Assembly: GCF_021184025.1 (NCBI RefSeq)
Contig: NZ_CP036537.1
Coordinates: 4,216,001 to 4,280,000 of the forward strand
Length of the DNA stretch: 64,000 bases
Source: Rhodopseudomonas boonkerdii
GTDB taxonomy: Bacteria; Pseudomonadota; Alphaproteobacteria; Rhizobiales; Xanthobacteraceae
Direction of reading: 5' to 3'
The notes under the pieces: model-generated
Seen by the model: only the letters and a program-made list of their open reading frames with translations
Told to the model about the DNA's origin: nothing
The model's database searches: none
Program-made: the position numbers and the translations under genes
Shown here: positions 46,242 through 55,300 of the stretch, one piece after another
How the letters are laid out: each line of letters starts with the position of its first letter
How positions within the stretch are numbered: position 1 is the stretch's first letter

Positions 46242-47147
46242 TCACGTGCGCCGCTGCGGATCGACGATGTCGCGCAGACCATCGCCGAGCAGGTTGAAAC
46301 AGAACACCGCAATCATCAGCGCAAGGCCGGGAAACAGCGCGATCCACCATTCGCCCGACACCATGAAAGCCGCACCTTCGGCGACCATGATACCCCATTC
46401 AGGCGTCGGCGGCCGCACGCCGAGACCGATGAACGACAGACCTGCGGCGTTGAGGATCGCATAACCCATGGTGAGCGACATCTGCACGATCATGATCGGC
46501 ATGATGTTGGGCAAGATATGCACCAACAGAATCCGCATCTCGCTGTTGCCGGACAGCCGCGCGGCCTGCACGAAACCGGCCTCGCGGCGCACATTCGCTT
46601 CGGCGCGGGCGACCCGGGCATAGAGCGGGAAATTCACGATAGCAGTGGCGATGATGATATTCTGTACGGAGTTGCCGAGTGCAGCGACGATACCCATTGC
46701 CAGCACAAACAGCGGAAAGGCCATGATGGTATCGGCGATGCGACCGACGATGCGGTCGGTCCAGCCGCCGAAATAACCGGAAGCGATGCCCGCGAGTCCC
46801 CCCATGGCGAACACCAGCGCGACCGATGCCACCGCAATGAACAAATCGAGCCGCGTCGCCACCACCACGCGGCTGAAGATATCGCGGCCGAGTTGATCGG
46901 TGCCGAACCAGTTGGCGGCCGATGGTGGCTTCAGTGCTTGCATGGTGTTGCTGGCGAGCGGATCGTGCGGCACCACATAGGGGCCGAACACCGCCGCAAA
47001 CACGATCACGACTAGCAGACCGAAGGCGAATGCCGTGACGCGGTTCTCGCTGAGAATATAGCGGGTGTGCTGGAGAGTAGCGACAAAGCTCGACGTCCTG
47101 CGCGATGCTGCCGGTGTATCGGCTGCAATGGGCGTGATTGCATTCAT
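46242..47147 (-). CDS. dipeptide-type ABC transporter permease (DppC family)
   Basis: A 301-residue permease with six membrane helices. The family segment NWFGTDQLGRDIFSRVVV and the ATPase-contact loop AARLSGNSEMRILLVHILPNI are clear. It starts 9 bp after the DppB-type gene and ends 7 bp before the fused ATPase. Confidence 0.93.
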   Translation of the reverse strand: MNAITPIAADTPAASRRTSSFVATLQHTRYILSENRVTAFAFGLLVVIVFAAVFGPYVVPHDPLASNTMQALKPPSAANWFGTDQLGRDIFSRVVVATRLDLFIAVASVALVFAMGGLAGIASGYFGGWTDRIVGRIADTIMAFPLFVLAMGIVAALGNSVQNIIIATAIVNFPLYARVARAEANVRREAGFVQAARLSGNSEMRILLVHILPNIMPIMIVQMSLTMGYAILNAAGLSFIGLGVRPPTPEWGIMVAEGAAFMVSGEWWIALFPGLALMIAVFCFNLLGDGLRDIVDPQRRT

Positions 47148-47156
47148 GGTCTCACC

Positions 47157-48170
47157 TCAGCCTTCCAGCCGCATGCGCGGGTCGATCACCCCGTAAAGAA
47201 TGTCGATCAGGAGATTGATCAACACATACATGATCGCCATGGTCAGCACGAAGCCCTGCACCGGCGCGAAGTCCGACGCGATCAGAGCTTCCACCGCATA
47301 GGAGCCGATGCCCGGCCAGGCGAAGACCTTCTCCACCAGCACATTGGCACCGAGCAGGAAGGAAAAGGTCATCGACAACGTGGTTATGACCGGCAGCATG
47401 GCATTCCGGAACGCGTAAGTGACGATGACCGCGCGCGGAGACAAACCGCTGGCCCGCGCAGTGCGCACGAAATCCGAGGCGAGGATTGCCAGCATCGACG
47501 CACGCGTCATGCGTGCGATCGGCGCCAGCGAGAAAATTGCGAGCGTGGCCGCCGGCAGGATCAACTGACTCAGCGCCGACCGAAACGCCTCCCAATCGCG
47601 GGCAACGATGCTGTCGATAACATAGAACCCAGTCACTGTCGGCGGCGCGCTCGCGAAGACATCGAGTCGTCCCAGCGGCGCCGGCGACCAGCCGAGCTTG
47701 AAATAGAAGACATAGACCAACACAAGCCCGGTGAAGAAGACGGGCAACGACACACCGGCTGTCGTGGTCACCCGGCATAGATGATCGATCCACGATCCTG
47801 GCTTTGTCGCCGCAAGAATACCGAGCGGGATGGCGATGACGACGGAAACGAAAAGCCCGAACAAAGTCAGTTCCGCCGAAGCCGGCAGACGGTTGCGAAG
47901 TTCGGTCGCAACCGGCTGTCCGGTGGTTAGCGAGTTTCCGAAATCCCCCTGTGCGAGATCCGACGTATAGCGCAGGAACTGTTCGACCAGCGGTTTGTCG
48001 AGACCGAGTTTCCTTCGGATGTCCTCGATGACCTGTTTGTCCGCCGCAGGTCCGGCGAAGTAGGCCGCGGGATCGCCGGGCAGTGCGCGCGTCAGCAGGA
48101 ACGTGACGATCACCACGCCGATCAAACTCGGAATAGCTAACAGCAGGCGCTTGCCGATCAATGCGAGCAT
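47157..48170 (-). CDS. dipeptide-type ABC transporter permease (DppB family)
   Basis: A 337-residue permease. It opens KRLLLAIPSLIGVVIVTFLLTRALPGDPA, as DppB proteins do, and ends FAPVQGFVLTMAIMYVLINLLIDILYGVIDPR. About six helices are visible. It lies 15 bp after the binding-protein gene. Confidence 0.94.
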   Translation of the reverse strand: MLALIGKRLLLAIPSLIGVVIVTFLLTRALPGDPAAYFAGPAADKQVIEDIRRKLGLDKPLVEQFLRYTSDLAQGDFGNSLTTGQPVATELRNRLPASAELTLFGLFVSVVIAIPLGILAATKPGSWIDHLCRVTTTAGVSLPVFFTGLVLVYVFYFKLGWSPAPLGRLDVFASAPPTVTGFYVIDSIVARDWEAFRSALSQLILPAATLAIFSLAPIARMTRASMLAILASDFVRTARASGLSPRAVIVTYAFRNAMLPVITTLSMTFSFLLGANVLVEKVFAWPGIGSYAVEALIASDFAPVQGFVLTMAIMYVLINLLIDILYGVIDPRMRLEG

Positions 48171-48185
48171 GACGATCCCCGACGT

Positions 48186-49805
48186 CTACGCCTTGACCAT
48201 CGCGCGATAGTCGAGCCGGCGGTGGAACCAGTACTGGAAGCCCGACACGTTCTTCTGCATCGCGACATTCAGATAAGGCTGATACAGCGGGATACGCGGG
48301 ATATCGCTGAAAGCGAGATCGACAAACCCCTTCACGTCCTTGTCGTAGGCCGCGATATCACCCGTGGCTGCCGCGGTGCGGGCGCCCGCGATCAGCTTGT
48401 CCATCTCGGGCGATGAGTAATTCATCGTGTTGAAGATCGAATTGCCAGAGCGGTAGCACCAATAGAAGAAGTATTCGGGATAATCGAGCCAGCCAGAGAA
48501 GATGTTGACGTAAAGCGGCAGCACCTTCTTGTTCAGTTCGGTGCGCCAGTTAGCGCCCGGAATCTTGTTGATCGTGGTCTTGATGCCGATCTGCGCGAGC
48601 GCCTCCTGGATCAGGATGCATTGCGGCTCGTTGACACCGGCGAAGCCGAGATCGAAGGACAGCGTGGTCTCGAAACCATTGGGATAGCCGGCCTCCACCA
48701 TCAGCGCCTTCGCCTTGGCCATGTCGGTGTTGTACTTCGTCGCTTGCGGCCACTTCACTTCGGTCGGCGTGTTGGCAGCGGCGCCGAACATCGGATTGGC
48801 GAGACCGAACATCACCGCGTCGATGATCTTCTGATACGGGACCGCCAAGGCGATGGCCTCACGTACCTTCGGATTGTTGAAGGGCGGCTGCGTGACATTC
48901 ATGCCGAGATACTGGATGCCATTGCTGATCGGCACCGAGGTGACGTTGAGTTTGCCCGCCTTCTTCAGCTCGGCGAAATCCTGGTTCGGCAGTTCATACG
49001 AAATGTCGGCATCGCCGCGCTCCAGCAGCGCACGCCGGTTGCCCGCCTGCGGCACCATGCGCCAGATCACGCGCTTGATCTTGGGCAGGGGACCGCCGAC
49101 CCAGGAGTCGTTGCGTTCCATGATCACTTCGGTGCCGGCGGTCCACTTGGTCACCTTGTAGGCGCCGGAGCCGACCGTGTTCATCTTGGTGTATTCGAGC
49201 CCCCACGGATCCTTCTCCGTGGCGTTCTTCTTCACCAGCTCCGAATTGATGATGCTCGGCACGATGACAGCAAGATCGGGAATAGTCAGCTTGTCCTTGG
49301 TCAGAAAATCGACGCGCACGGTGTTGTCGTCGACGACGACGAACTGTTCGGGCTTGGTGAGCGAACCTGCACTCATCTGGAAGGTCGGGAAGCCACCGAC
49401 GCTCACGGAGCGATCCAGCGACCACTTCACGTCCTTCGCCGTCACCGGCGTGCCGTCCTGGAATTTGGCGTTCTTCTTCAGCTTGAACGTCACCGACATG
49501 TCGCCGATCTTCATGTCTTCGGCGAGCTCGCCCTTGAACTTGTCCTTGTCGTAATAGGTGACGCCGCCCGGCCCCTCTTTCATCTCGTGCGTGATCAGGC
49601 GGTCGTAGCAATTCCACGCGACCTCATAGCTGGGCACATTGGTGCCGACGCCCATGATGTCGAGATTGTTGGGTCCGCTTTCGGATACCACCAGCAAGGT
49701 CTCCGACCGGGCATCCGCCTTGGCGGACGACCAGATCGCCGGGCCCGACACCATGGTCCCTGCAGCGGCGCCGGTGGCGGCCTTCAGAAAATCACGACGC
49801 TTCAT
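48186..49805 (-). CDS. dipeptide-type ABC transporter substrate-binding protein (SBP family 5)
   Basis: A 539-residue periplasmic receptor. The leader MKRRDFLKAATGAAAGTMV is a clear twin-arginine signal. The mature part has the family 5 pattern SGPNNLDIMG, then ELAEDMKIGDMSVTFKLKKNAKF. It is the first gene of the operon that continues through the amidase genes to the GntR gene, and is divergent from the allophanate hydrolase. The likely ligand is a ureido, amide or peptide-like nitrogen compound. Confidence 0.93.
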   Translation of the reverse strand: MKRRDFLKAATGAAAGTMVSGPAIWSSAKADARSETLLVVSESGPNNLDIMGVGTNVPSYEVAWNCYDRLITHEMKEGPGGVTYYDKDKFKGELAEDMKIGDMSVTFKLKKNAKFQDGTPVTAKDVKWSLDRSVSVGGFPTFQMSAGSLTKPEQFVVVDDNTVRVDFLTKDKLTIPDLAVIVPSIINSELVKKNATEKDPWGLEYTKMNTVGSGAYKVTKWTAGTEVIMERNDSWVGGPLPKIKRVIWRMVPQAGNRRALLERGDADISYELPNQDFAELKKAGKLNVTSVPISNGIQYLGMNVTQPPFNNPKVREAIALAVPYQKIIDAVMFGLANPMFGAAANTPTEVKWPQATKYNTDMAKAKALMVEAGYPNGFETTLSFDLGFAGVNEPQCILIQEALAQIGIKTTINKIPGANWRTELNKKVLPLYVNIFSGWLDYPEYFFYWCYRSGNSIFNTMNYSSPEMDKLIAGARTAAATGDIAAYDKDVKGFVDLAFSDIPRIPLYQPYLNVAMQKNVSGFQYWFHRRLDYRAMVKA

Positions 49806-49942
49806 TCTCTACGCTCCGAGGCACGAATTTTGATTTGCGAGAACTCGCAAGGTTTGTGCCAAGCAACGGACCAGCGTCAGGCGGCCCAAGTGATTGTTTT
49901 CATTGAAATCGATGACATGCGGCCTAAAAGGGCGTCGACACA

Positions 49943-49973
49943 TTGCATACAAATAGGCGCTATTAGCCTATTT
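49943..49973. promoter_or_regulatory. candidate operator in the divergent transporter/allophanate hydrolase promoter
   Basis: Two elements touch. TTGCATACAA (49943-49952) is one mismatch from the GntR-type core TTGTATACAA. AAATAGGC (49951-49958) and GCCTATTT (49966-49973) form a perfect 8-bp inverted repeat around 7 bp. The region 49806-50045 is AT-richer than the genes and lies between the divergent starts at 49805 and 50046. The operon's own GntR regulator is the likely binder; this is inference. Confidence 0.55.
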
Positions 49974-50045
49974 TATTGGCAGATAAATCTCGCGCTCAGA
50001 GACTAATCGGAGACGGACTCCGATCAGAAGATGCAAGGAATGAAG

Positions 50046-51860
50046 ATGTCGGATCCCTTCCCCACAATCGCGCAGCTGCACGCGGCCTATGCCGGCGGGC
50101 TCCCCCCCGAACAAACCGTCGCCGACGTGTATCGCCGCATCGCTGATGTCGACGACCCCGGCATTTTCATTGCCCTGGTGCCGGAGGATGCCGCACGCGC
50201 CGCTGCGCAGACCCTGCCGGCATTCGATCCGGCGACCTACCCGCTCTGGGGCATTCCTTTCGCGGTCAAGGACAACATCGACGTCGCCGGCATTCCGACC
50301 ACCGCGGCCTGCCCCGCATTCGCCTATACGCCGTCGGAAACGGCCTTCGCGGTTCGCAAACTGCTCGACGCCGGCGCGATCCTGATTGGCAAGACCAATC
50401 TCGATCAATTTGCCACCGGCCTTGTCGGCGTGCGAAGCCCCTATCCGATCCCCCGCAATCCCATCGATGCGCGCTATGTGCCGGGCGGTTCGAGTTCGGG
50501 ATCCGCCGTCGCTGTCGGGCACGGCCTCGTCACCTTTGCGCTCGGCACCGACACCGCCGGCTCCGGCCGGGTGCCGGCGGGCCTCAACAACATCGTCGGA
50601 CTCAAGCCTTCGCTCGGCAGTGTCTCAACCTCCGGCGTCGCACCGGCGTGCCGCACGCTCGACACGATCTCCGTCTTTGCCGGCACGGTGGCCGATGCGG
50701 ACTGCGCTTTCCGCGTCATGGCTGGCCATGATGCGAAGGACGCCTATTCGCGATCGCTTCCCGTCACGGCCCAGCCCTCGGCGCTGCCGACCGGCCTGCG
50801 CATCGGCGTGCCCGATGATGCCAGCCGACGCTTCGGCGGTGACGCGCTCTGCGAAAATGCATTCGATGCGACGCTTGGGATACTCGCATCGGTCACGAAA
50901 GGCAGCACGCCTGCGACCATCGACATGACGCCGATGTTCGATGTGGCGACCCTGCTCTATACCGGCCCGTGGGTGGCCGAGCGCTATCAGGCGATCCGTT
51001 CGTTTATCGAAACAACGCCCGAGCAGATGCATCCGACCACGCGAACGATCATCAGCGGCGCCACCCGAATGAGCGCGGCCGATGCCTTTGCAGGAATCTA
51101 CAAGCTCGCCGAACTCCGCCGCGCGGCCGATGCCATCTGGTCGCAGATCGATGTGCTGGTCGTACCGACATATCCGCGCCCGCGTACGGTAGCCGATCTC
51201 GAGGCCGATCCCATCGCGCCGAACAGCGAACTCGGCACTTATACCAACTTCGTCAACCTGCTCGACCTCTGCGCCCTCGCCGTGCCCGGCACGTCGCGCG
51301 CCGACGGCTTTCCCTCCGGCGTGACACTGATTGCGCCGCGCGGCGCCGACGGCCTCCTTGCAGCGATCGGCGCAAGACTGCACCCGTTGACCCAGGACAG
51401 GCTTGGGGCAAGCCGAACACCGGTCCCCACAGCCGGTGATGGCCAGCCGGCCGCTCTGCCCGGCGAAATCGAGCTTGCCGTGGTCGGGGCCCATTTGTCG
51501 GGCATGCCCCTCAATCACGAATTGACCGGCCGCGGCGCACGTTTTCTGCGCGCCAGCGACACAGGACCGGACTACAAGCTCTATGCGCTGGCCGGAGGAC
51601 CACCCGCCCGGCCCGGCCTGCTGCGCGTCCCCGCAGGCACGGGCTCCCGGATCGCAACGGAAGTCTGGGCCATTTCGGCTGAAGGACTAGGCGCACTCAT
51701 GGTCGGCGTCCCCGCACCACTGGGCATCGGAACGACCAGGCTTGCGGACGGCACATCGCCGAAGGGCTTCATTGTCGAAGCCGAAGGCCTGGCAGGCGCC
51801 AAGGACGTGTCCGAATTCGGCGGGTGGCGAAACTACATCGCCAGTCTCTCCGGCAGGTGA
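50046..51860 (+). CDS. atzF: allophanate hydrolase (AtzF type)
   Basis: A 604-residue cytosolic enzyme. The amidase domain (about residues 1-445) has the triad Lys75 (PFAVKDNID), Ser149 (VPGGSSSGSAV) and Ser173 (GTDTAGSGRVP). The C-terminal AtzF domain (about 465-600) has YKLYALAGGPPARPGLLRV and GFIVEAEGL. Allophanate is hydrolysed to carbon dioxide and ammonia, the last step of cyanuric acid, biuret or urea-amidolyase routes. AAGGAA lies 5 bp before the ATG at 50046; two upstream ATGs fit the ribosome site less well. It is divergent from the AtzG/AtzE/HpxZ operon, and no urea carboxylase gene is present. Confidence 0.93.
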   Translation: MSDPFPTIAQLHAAYAGGLPPEQTVADVYRRIADVDDPGIFIALVPEDAARAAAQTLPAFDPATYPLWGIPFAVKDNIDVAGIPTTAACPAFAYTPSETAFAVRKLLDAGAILIGKTNLDQFATGLVGVRSPYPIPRNPIDARYVPGGSSSGSAVAVGHGLVTFALGTDTAGSGRVPAGLNNIVGLKPSLGSVSTSGVAPACRTLDTISVFAGTVADADCAFRVMAGHDAKDAYSRSLPVTAQPSALPTGLRIGVPDDASRRFGGDALCENAFDATLGILASVTKGSTPATIDMTPMFDVATLLYTGPWVAERYQAIRSFIETTPEQMHPTTRTIISGATRMSAADAFAGIYKLAELRRAADAIWSQIDVLVVPTYPRPRTVADLEADPIAPNSELGTYTNFVNLLDLCALAVPGTSRADGFPSGVTLIAPRGADGLLAAIGARLHPLTQDRLGASRTPVPTAGDGQPAALPGEIELAVVGAHLSGMPLNHELTGRGARFLRASDTGPDYKLYALAGGPPARPGLLRVPAGTGSRIATEVWAISAEGLGALMVGVPAPLGIGTTRLADGTSPKGFIVEAEGLAGAKDVSEFGGWRNYIASLSGR

Positions 51861-52393
51861 AGACGACTCCACCCTGCGTGATCGGGCCTTCGATGAAACG
51901 ATGCTGCTTCCTTTTTGCTTCTTCCGGCGATGACGAACCGGAGGTGCCGCATGAAAGAGGATTTGCATGACGCCAACGAATGAGCCCGATCCTTATTCGG
52001 AAAGGGCGGAAATTCTGCTCCCTTGCGAGAAAATTCTACTCCCTTGCGAAAGGACACTGCAGCGCACGAAAGGTTCAAGCTCGCTCGCTGAGTCCTGGCT
52101 GGGGCGGGAGTGCCATTCGCACCAAGCTCCAGTGATTTTCCCTGCAAACGGGGAATTTTACAGGGAACACGCGACATTCCATTCTAAACAGCGAGCGAGA
52201 TGCGGCTATTCCCGCTGTTTTCAAGCCCAGTTCACACATTTCCCGCACACTTGAACAGGGAGTTCATGTTGTTTTGCAGGAACTCAGAAAAGTAAGATCA
52301 ACGATCTCCGTCAATATAAATGACCGCGTTGCACAAAGTGCGTACATTCATATTGGCGTCGCCTCACCCCGCACGTACCGCTTCGCGCTTCAG
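51861..52393. other. intergenic region with short repeats, no supported gene
   Basis: A 533-bp space between the convergent allophanate hydrolase and haemagglutinin-like genes, less GC-rich than the genes. It holds a 21-bp tandem repeat (52011-52049) and a TTCCCTG/CAGGGAA hairpin (52138-52167). The open frames across it (for example 51967-52254) lack a ribosome site and a family-like sequence. I read it as repeat debris, possibly with a terminator. Confidence 0.5.
52011..52049. repeat. tandem direct repeat, two copies, 21-bp period
   Basis: AATTCTGCTCCCTTGCGA (52011-52028) and AATTCTACTCCCTTGCGA (52032-52049) differ at one base. The unit is part of the repeat-bearing spacer. Confidence 0.7.
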
Positions 52394-55300
52394 TCACTGA
52401 ACCAAGCGCTGCCGCTCCTCCGCGGTGAATTGATCCATCGCTGCTTGATCGAGCTTTCCCGCACCGAGAATCTGAACCGGGCTGTTCGGATTCTGCGTGC
52501 GACGCTCGTCACGCGGTTCAGTGCGTAATTGCTCGCGCTTCCGGTCATCCTCCTCGCCCGATCCGCCGCCATACCCCAGCACTTCGACGATAATCACCGA
52601 TGGCTGCGCGTTGCCGCTGCCCTGGGTCGGCGTCGCAGTCTGCTGTGATGCTGCGGCGGCGTTCGAGGTCGATAATGCAGCGCTGATGCTCGGTGCCTGC
52701 ACGGTTGGAATGCCCGCTGACGTGCCCTGCACCTGAATGTTTGCGGCGTTGATGATCTGAAGCGCCGCCAGATTGACGTTGCCGGAGACGCGGATGCCGG
52801 CTTCGCCGGCGTCGATGGTGCCGAGCGGTGCGATCAGATCGACGTCGCCAGCGGCGACTTCCGCGATCGGGTTCAAGGTCGCGATGCCGGCGCCGGACGA
52901 CGGCACCTGCGAGGACAGAATCACGCCGCCATAGTTGTCGTAGACACGTTTCGGTGGCGTATAGATCACCGTCGTCTTGGAGCCGCGCCCGGCATTGATG
53001 TCGCCTTCCGCGGACCAAGCGATGATATTGCCGCCAAAGGTCGTCATGATGCGGGACAGGCCGAGCAGGATGCTGCCCTTGGAGTACAGTTGAATGTCGC
53101 CGCTGCCTTGCGTGACCAGACCCGCGGAGGCCGGCGGCACCTGCCCTTCCACGCCGATGACGGTGCGACCGCCCGGCGTGAACATCTGGATGTCGCCGCC
53201 CGACTGGGTGCGAACGCCGGAGCCACCGAACATGGTGATATCACCGCCATAGGCCGCGTCATTCGGGAACAGCGCCGCGATCGCATTGCGGCCGCGCAGA
53301 TAGCTGCCGTGACGTGAACTGTTCTGATCATTATATTCGCGTCCACCGGCAGTGAGCTCCGCGAAATAAACTTCGCGTAAGAAGATGTTTCGCTGCTCTG
53401 GTGTCAACGAATCGAAATAAGCACGCGCCGCCACTTCGGAGCCGGAGAAGCCGTAACGTTCCTTGAGCCAGGACATAAGGTCCTTCTCATAGGTCTTGGC
53501 GACCTTGCCGGACTGCTCGGCCAGCGGCGTGCCGCTGACCGCGAGATTGGCCGGATCGAGATAGCGCGCCGCAAACGCGTCGTAATCCGGTCCTGCGGTC
53601 CCGACGCCCGCGAGCATTACGACATCGGCACCGCGGCGTTTATCATCGTTGGCAACTGGACCGACGCTCGTAATCGCCCCCTTGTCGGCCTGATACAAGT
53701 TGCGGCCGGCGGAAACTTCCAGCACACCCGGACCGGCAACATCGAAATTGGCGTAGACGATGTCGCGGCCCGCGGAGATGATCGAGACATCGTCCGGATT
53801 GCTATGCACGATCAGATTGCCGCGCGAACGCCATCCCAGGATGGCACTTGTTGTCGTTACTCCGGGCGCAAGGCCTGCGCCCACGATGTCGCGGCCCGCG
53901 CGCACGACGACAGGAGCCGCAGCATTGTACCAGGTGGAGATGTTGTTTCCGAATGTCAGCGTCTCACCCGTGCGCAGCCCGACAACATCGCCTTCTCGGG
54001 CGTAGAATCTGATCGGGGCGGCGTCCAGCGCACGAGCTAGATTGAACGCGGCGCTGTTCGGACCGAAGAAAAACAGCGATAGCGCGGCGTTGTTGTCGCT
54101 AAGGTCAATAACACCACTGGGTGAACCGTTAGTGACCTTGACGCGCCCCAAGCCGTCCACATTTTCTCCCATGAAGGCGGGATTGAAGGGCGTCGGCAGA
54201 GCGATGCCGGAACCGGACAGGCTGAACGAATACTGCCCGCCATAGATCGAATCCCGAGCCAGCATCTCCAGAGAACCGTGAGCGGATGGCGCAAGGGTGA
54301 CGAAGAATAGCGGATCGGGAGGATTGCTCCGCATATACGACAGGGCGTTCACGCCATAGTAGATGCTGCCACCAAACGTTGCCGCCCGCAAAATGGATGG
54401 ATAAGTGAACGATCCGTCCGCCGCATTCTGATCGCTGTTTCGGAACGGATCTTCAGATGACGACGTCGTCGGCGTGAGGTTACCGCCGGCCGAGATCAGA
54501 TTGATCGCGGTGTGATCGGTCCAGAGCGTGAACCAGCTCTGCCCGCGATCATTCGCTCCACCGGACGAGAACGCAGATCGGTTTGGCGATTGCGAGCGAC
54601 CGGGGTCGCCGGCACCGCCGAGCACGAGATCGCCCAGCGTTTCGAGATAAACTGCGGAGTCTCCGGGCACCAGCGTGACGCCGGACCGAGCATCCGAAGA
54701 TGAGGCGGTAAACGGATCGATGCCGCGCGGATCGAACGCATCGTTCAGACCGCCCCCCGACCGATAGATGAGTTTGATGCCGCCGATCGACTCCGCGGCC
54801 ACATGCAAGCCACCGCGAAGATTCACGAGAGCGCCGGGAAGTGCATGGATTTCGGTGCTGTTGGTGAGCGCCAGATTCGGGTTGAGCGCGCCGGCGATCC
54901 GCATATCGATGTCGCCGCCGCCGGTCAGTGTCAGCGATCCGTCGGCGCCTACGCGGCCGCTGCTTCCGACAGCGACCACCAGTCCCTGACTTCTGTGCGC
55001 ACCCAACAATCCTTGTCCACCACGAAGGTTGATCGTACCGGCTTCGCCGCCGACGCGGATCGCGACATTGCCGCCACCCAGCGCACCGATGCCGGTGAAG
55101 CCGAGCAGATCGGGGCGGTCAGCGGCTGTATTGGCCGTATAGGTACCGAAATTGATCCACCAGGAGGTCGGGATCGTTGCGTCAACCGCGGTCGTACCCG
55201 TGCCCTGCCGCCATAGCCAGTTGCCGGTGATGACACTCGTTGGGCCGACGCCTTGAGTGATATCGCCAACGAGATCACCGCCAGCCGCGATCAGCACGTT

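Noticed and set aside
51967..52254. Plus-strand 95-codon frame in the 51.9-52.4 kb spacer
   Set aside because: It includes the 21-bp tandem repeat and lacks a ribosome site and recognisable domain, so I treat it as repeat-derived open frame.
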